A model generated the notes under the pieces. The model was not told the origin of the DNA. It made no database searches and saw only the letters and a program-made list of their open reading frames with translations. The translations under genes and the position numbers were made by a program. DNA of 6,907 nucleotides, taken from the NCBI GenBank assembly GCA_002380675.1, contig DFWB01000061.1, positions 1-6,907 on the forward strand, in the 5' to 3' direction. Below are positions 4,529 to 6,907 of the stretch, in pieces (the stretch's first letter is position 1; every line of letters begins with the position of its first letter). The DNA is from Akkermansiaceae bacterium UBA4145. Lineage in GTDB: Bacteria > Verrucomicrobiota > Verrucomicrobiia > Verrucomicrobiales > Akkermansiaceae.

Positions 4529-6907
4529 TTATTTCTTCTCCCCGGACTTGTCGTCGTTCTTCGGCTCCTCCTTGGAAGGGGCGAGGGATTGCTTAAGGCG
4601 CTCCTGGAGGGCCTTGAAGTCTCCAGAGAGACTCTTGAGCTGTTTCTCGAGGTCTTGGACCTGGCCGCGCAGTTTGCTGACTTCTGCAGGGGCCTGTCCG
4701 GGCGCCTCGTTCTTGCGGATCTGATCGATGGCGGACTGGGCGGCCTTGCCTTCAGGGGAGTCGGAGTCGGCTGCGACGAAGGTGGTGAGGACCGGGATGG
4801 CCCGGGGGTCACGCAATTCCCCGAGGGCCCCCATCGCGGCGGTGGCCACGGAGTTCTTGAGGTGGTCGACATGGCTGAGGAGGAAGTCGCGAACGGCGTC
4901 CTTGTTGTCCTCGTGCCGCGCGAGGTAAGCGAGAGTGCGCAGGGCCTGGGCGAAGCTGCGGCTGGGGAAGGAGGTTTCCTCTTTCTGAAGGTGCCGAAGG
5001 AGGGGGTCGACGTAGAAGGCATCGTCCTGTTTGCGCATGCCTGCGATGGCCTCGTTGGCAATGGCATTCTGATAGGAATTCGCGGTGAGTAGGCCGACGA
5101 GGTAGGGGCGCAGGCCCGCCTTGGCGTAAGCGGCTACTCCGCCGATGGCCACGGTGCGGATGCCCGGGTTGGCCTCGCGGTCGGCGATAGCCTTGAGGGC
5201 GTTATAGGCGTCGTCACTGTAGAACTTGGTGAGGCCGCGGACGACGGACTGCCTTACCCGGGCATCGGGCTGGTCGAGGGAGCTTTCGAGGGCGCTGAAG
5301 GATTCCGGGGTGCGCATGGCGGCGAGGCCCTCGGCGGCGGCCTTGCGGATGGCGAAGAAAGGATCTTCCCTGAGGGCTTTGCTGAGGTGCTCGAGAGCGA
5401 CCTTGTTTTTCTTCTTACCGAGTTGCTGGACGGCGAGGAGACGGCCGATGACGTCGGTCTGGTCGGCGAGCTGGGCGAGGAGCATCTTCTCATTGGGGTC
5501 GAAGTTGATCTTGGCGAGTACAGTCACCTCCGGGTCGAAGCGCACGACCTCGGGTGCGGTTCCGAGTGGCAGGTAGAAGTCCTCACGCTCCTTGGAGATC
5601 TCGATGGTGCGCATCTCGGTCTTGCCTCCGACGCGGAGTTTGACTGGAAGATTGAAGCGGAAGAAGGGGCGCTTCTCATTGGTCATCTGGATCTGGTTGA
5701 TGGAGAGCTTGACCTGTTTGGTGAGTTCGTCCCAGGAGTAGTTGATCTTGATCTCCGGGTAACCGGAGAGATAGACCCACTGGTCGAAGAACTGGGAAAG
5801 GGAGCGTCCGCTGAGTTCCTCGAAGATCTCCACGAGATCCTGGGTAACCACGGTTTTATACTGGTGTCGCTCGAGATAGGTCTTCACGCATTTGCGGAAG
5901 AGGTCTTCCCCGAGTTCGGAGCGCAGCATGTGGAGAACCCAGCCCCCCTTCGGGTAGGCCCGGAAGCTGAACTGCTGTGAGGGGTTGCTGTAGCCCTGGT
6001 GGACGATGGGAGTAATATCCTTGTCGTTGCCGAAGATCCCTCGGGCGTTGCCGTGGAGGCCGTGTTTGAAGTAGTCGTTACCGAGAAGTTCCCGGTCGTA
6101 GAGAAGGGAGTAGTAGGTGGCAAAGCCCTCGTTGAGCCAGAGATGACTCCAGTCGCGGCAGGTGACGAGGTCGCCGAACCACTGGTGGGCGACTTCATGG
6201 GCATCGAGGCCACGGCTGCTCCGGAGGTTCTCGGTAGCGTCGGTGAAGAGGGTCCGGGTGGTCAGGGTCGTCAGGCTGGTATTTTCCATGCCCCCCCACA
6301 TGTAGTCGATGGCACAGGCATTGTAATACTTGTCCCAGGGGTAGGGGACCCCGATCTCCCGTTCGAAGTAGTCGAGGATCTTGATAGTGTCGCGGAAGGT
6401 GTTGGCGAGCTGGTCCTTCTCGGAGGGCGGCACGTAAAGGGCCACGGGGAGCTCCCCGTGTTTGTCCTCCATCTTAACAAAGTAGCCGGCAAGGAGAGTG
6501 ACGAGGTAGTTGACGTGGACCTTGTCCTGAAACCAGTGGAATGCCACGAGGCCCGTGTCCTTATCCTTCTTCTGGGAGAGGAGACGCCCGTTGGAGAGGG
6601 CCTCCATGCCCTCAGGGATGCGGCAGATCATCTCGGTAGTGAACTTTTCGTTGGGGTAGTCGTGGCTGGGGAACCAGTGCTGATGGTCCTCGGGTTCACC
6701 CTGAGTCCAGAGCTGGGTATCGCTAGCCGGGTATCCCATCTCGGCGGTGCGGAAGTAGAGACCCTTTTGCGGAGTGGCGTTGTAGGTGATGGTGACGCGG
6801 GCGTCTTCTCCGGCAGGGATGGGATCCCGGAAGGTGATCTCAAGGTGGGTGTCGGTGGACTGGGTAGCCTGAATGGCATGGGAGGCGGTAACCTGCCTGA
6901 TGTCCAG
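4529..6907 (-). CDS. M1-family zinc metallopeptidase with HEAT repeats and C-terminal coiled coil, 5' end beyond window
   Basis: The 792 visible residues (numbered from 6907) form a probable aminopeptidase that removes N-terminal residues from peptides. The frame stays open to the right edge. The stretch before the internal ATG at 6737-6739 reads as the M1 N-terminal beta domain (VTITYNATPQKGLYFRTAE), so that ATG is not the start. Catalytic landmarks are the exopeptidase motif GGMEN (205-209), HEVAH (237-241) with zinc ligands H237 and H241 and general base E238, third ligand E260 in NEGFA, and the transition-state tyrosine Y318 in YPKGGWVLHML. The spacing HEXXH-18-E is canonical. Residues about 370-470 form a beta sandwich. 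Residues about 486-732 are helical pairs of HEAT type, for example DPFFAIRKAAAEGLAAM and NSVATAAMGALGELRDPRAI. A coiled coil follows (742-776), then a Lys/Glu/Asp-rich tail. Signal peptide and location are unknown because the start is missing. It converges on the preceding plus-strand gene with a 13-base gap. Confidence 0.93.
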   Translation of the reverse strand: MDIRQVTASHAIQATQSTDTHLEITFRDPIPAGEDARVTITYNATPQKGLYFRTAEMGYPASDTQLWTQGEPEDHQHWFPSHDYPNEKFTTEMICRIPEGMEALSNGRLLSQKKDKDTGLVAFHWFQDKVHVNYLVTLLAGYFVKMEDKHGELPVALYVPPSEKDQLANTFRDTIKILDYFEREIGVPYPWDKYYNACAIDYMWGGMENTSLTTLTTRTLFTDATENLRSSRGLDAHEVAHQWFGDLVTCRDWSHLWLNEGFATYYSLLYDRELLGNDYFKHGLHGNARGIFGNDKDITPIVHQGYSNPSQQFSFRAYPKGGWVLHMLRSELGEDLFRKCVKTYLERHQYKTVVTQDLVEIFEELSGRSLSQFFDQWVYLSGYPEIKINYSWDELTKQVKLSINQIQMTNEKRPFFRFNLPVKLRVGGKTEMRTIEISKEREDFYLPLGTAPEVVRFDPEVTVLAKINFDPNEKMLLAQLADQTDVIGRLLAVQQLGKKKNKVALEHLSKALREDPFFAIRKAAAEGLAAMRTPESFSALESSLDQPDARVRQSVVRGLTKFYSDDAYNALKAIADREANPGIRTVAIGGVAAYAKAGLRPYLVGLLTANSYQNAIANEAIAGMRKQDDAFYVDPLLRHLQKEETSFPSRSFAQALRTLAYLARHEDNKDAVRDFLLSHVDHLKNSVATAAMGALGELRDPRAIPVLTTFVAADSDSPEGKAAQSAIDQIRKNEAPGQAPAEVSKLRGQVQDLEKQLKSLSGDFKALQERLKQSLAPSKEEPKNDDKSGEKK

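Noticed and set aside
4102..5067. A 321-residue minus-strand frame bridging the convergent genes.
   Set aside because: It overlaps both real genes in wrong frames and is Pro/Ser/Arg/Thr-rich; the M1 frame explains its right-hand half.
4589..5980. Plus-strand frames of 167 and 197 residues (4589-5092 and 5387-5980) opposite the M1 gene, rich in Gly, Glu, Leu and Val.
   Set aside because: They mirror the helical HEAT and beta-sandwich coding of the peptidase; no start signals or domain patterns support them.

Overview
The window is GC-rich, densely coded DNA holding five protein genes (two cut by the window edges) and no RNA gene, mobile element or CRISPR array. A secreted S1-family sulfatase beside a secreted GH16 glycanase, a HEAT-repeat-fused M1 metallopeptidase and an unnamed double-anchored envelope protein together suggest a polysaccharide-degrading bacterium of the Planctomycetota/Verrucomicrobiota group, with a lean to Verrucomicrobiota. 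No marker gene confirms this assignment.

Layout, left to right. (1) 1-208, minus: the first 69 residues of a six-transmembrane ion channel (S1, S2), running off the left edge. (2) 284-1387, minus: a secreted GH16 glycoside hydrolase with an intact EIDIME catalytic motif and an unusually long loop just before it. (3) 1388-1542: a divergent control region with a 9-bp hairpin directly in front of the GH16 start codon, a spaced inverted repeat, and a smaller hairpin in the sulfatase leader. (4) 1543-3276, plus: a secreted iduronate-2-sulfatase-like sulfatase with the CxPSR maturation motif and a C-terminal EF-hand loop. (5) 3403-4515, plus: a membrane-anchored extracytoplasmic protein of no recognised function, apparently made of two similar alpha/beta halves followed by a CxxCxC cluster. 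(6) 4529-6907, minus: an M1 zinc metallopeptidase followed by HEAT repeats, a coiled coil and a charged tail; its N-terminus lies beyond the right edge.

The GH16 and sulfatase genes are divergent neighbours, both exported, and together look like a small locus for breaking down a sulfated glycan: the sulfatase would remove sulfate esters and GH16 would cut beta-linked backbones. No transporter, SusC/D pair or regulator is visible. The ion channel could be cotranscribed behind GH16 (75-base gap). The unknown envelope protein may be read from the sulfatase side, and it converges tail to tail with the peptidase gene across only 13 bases.
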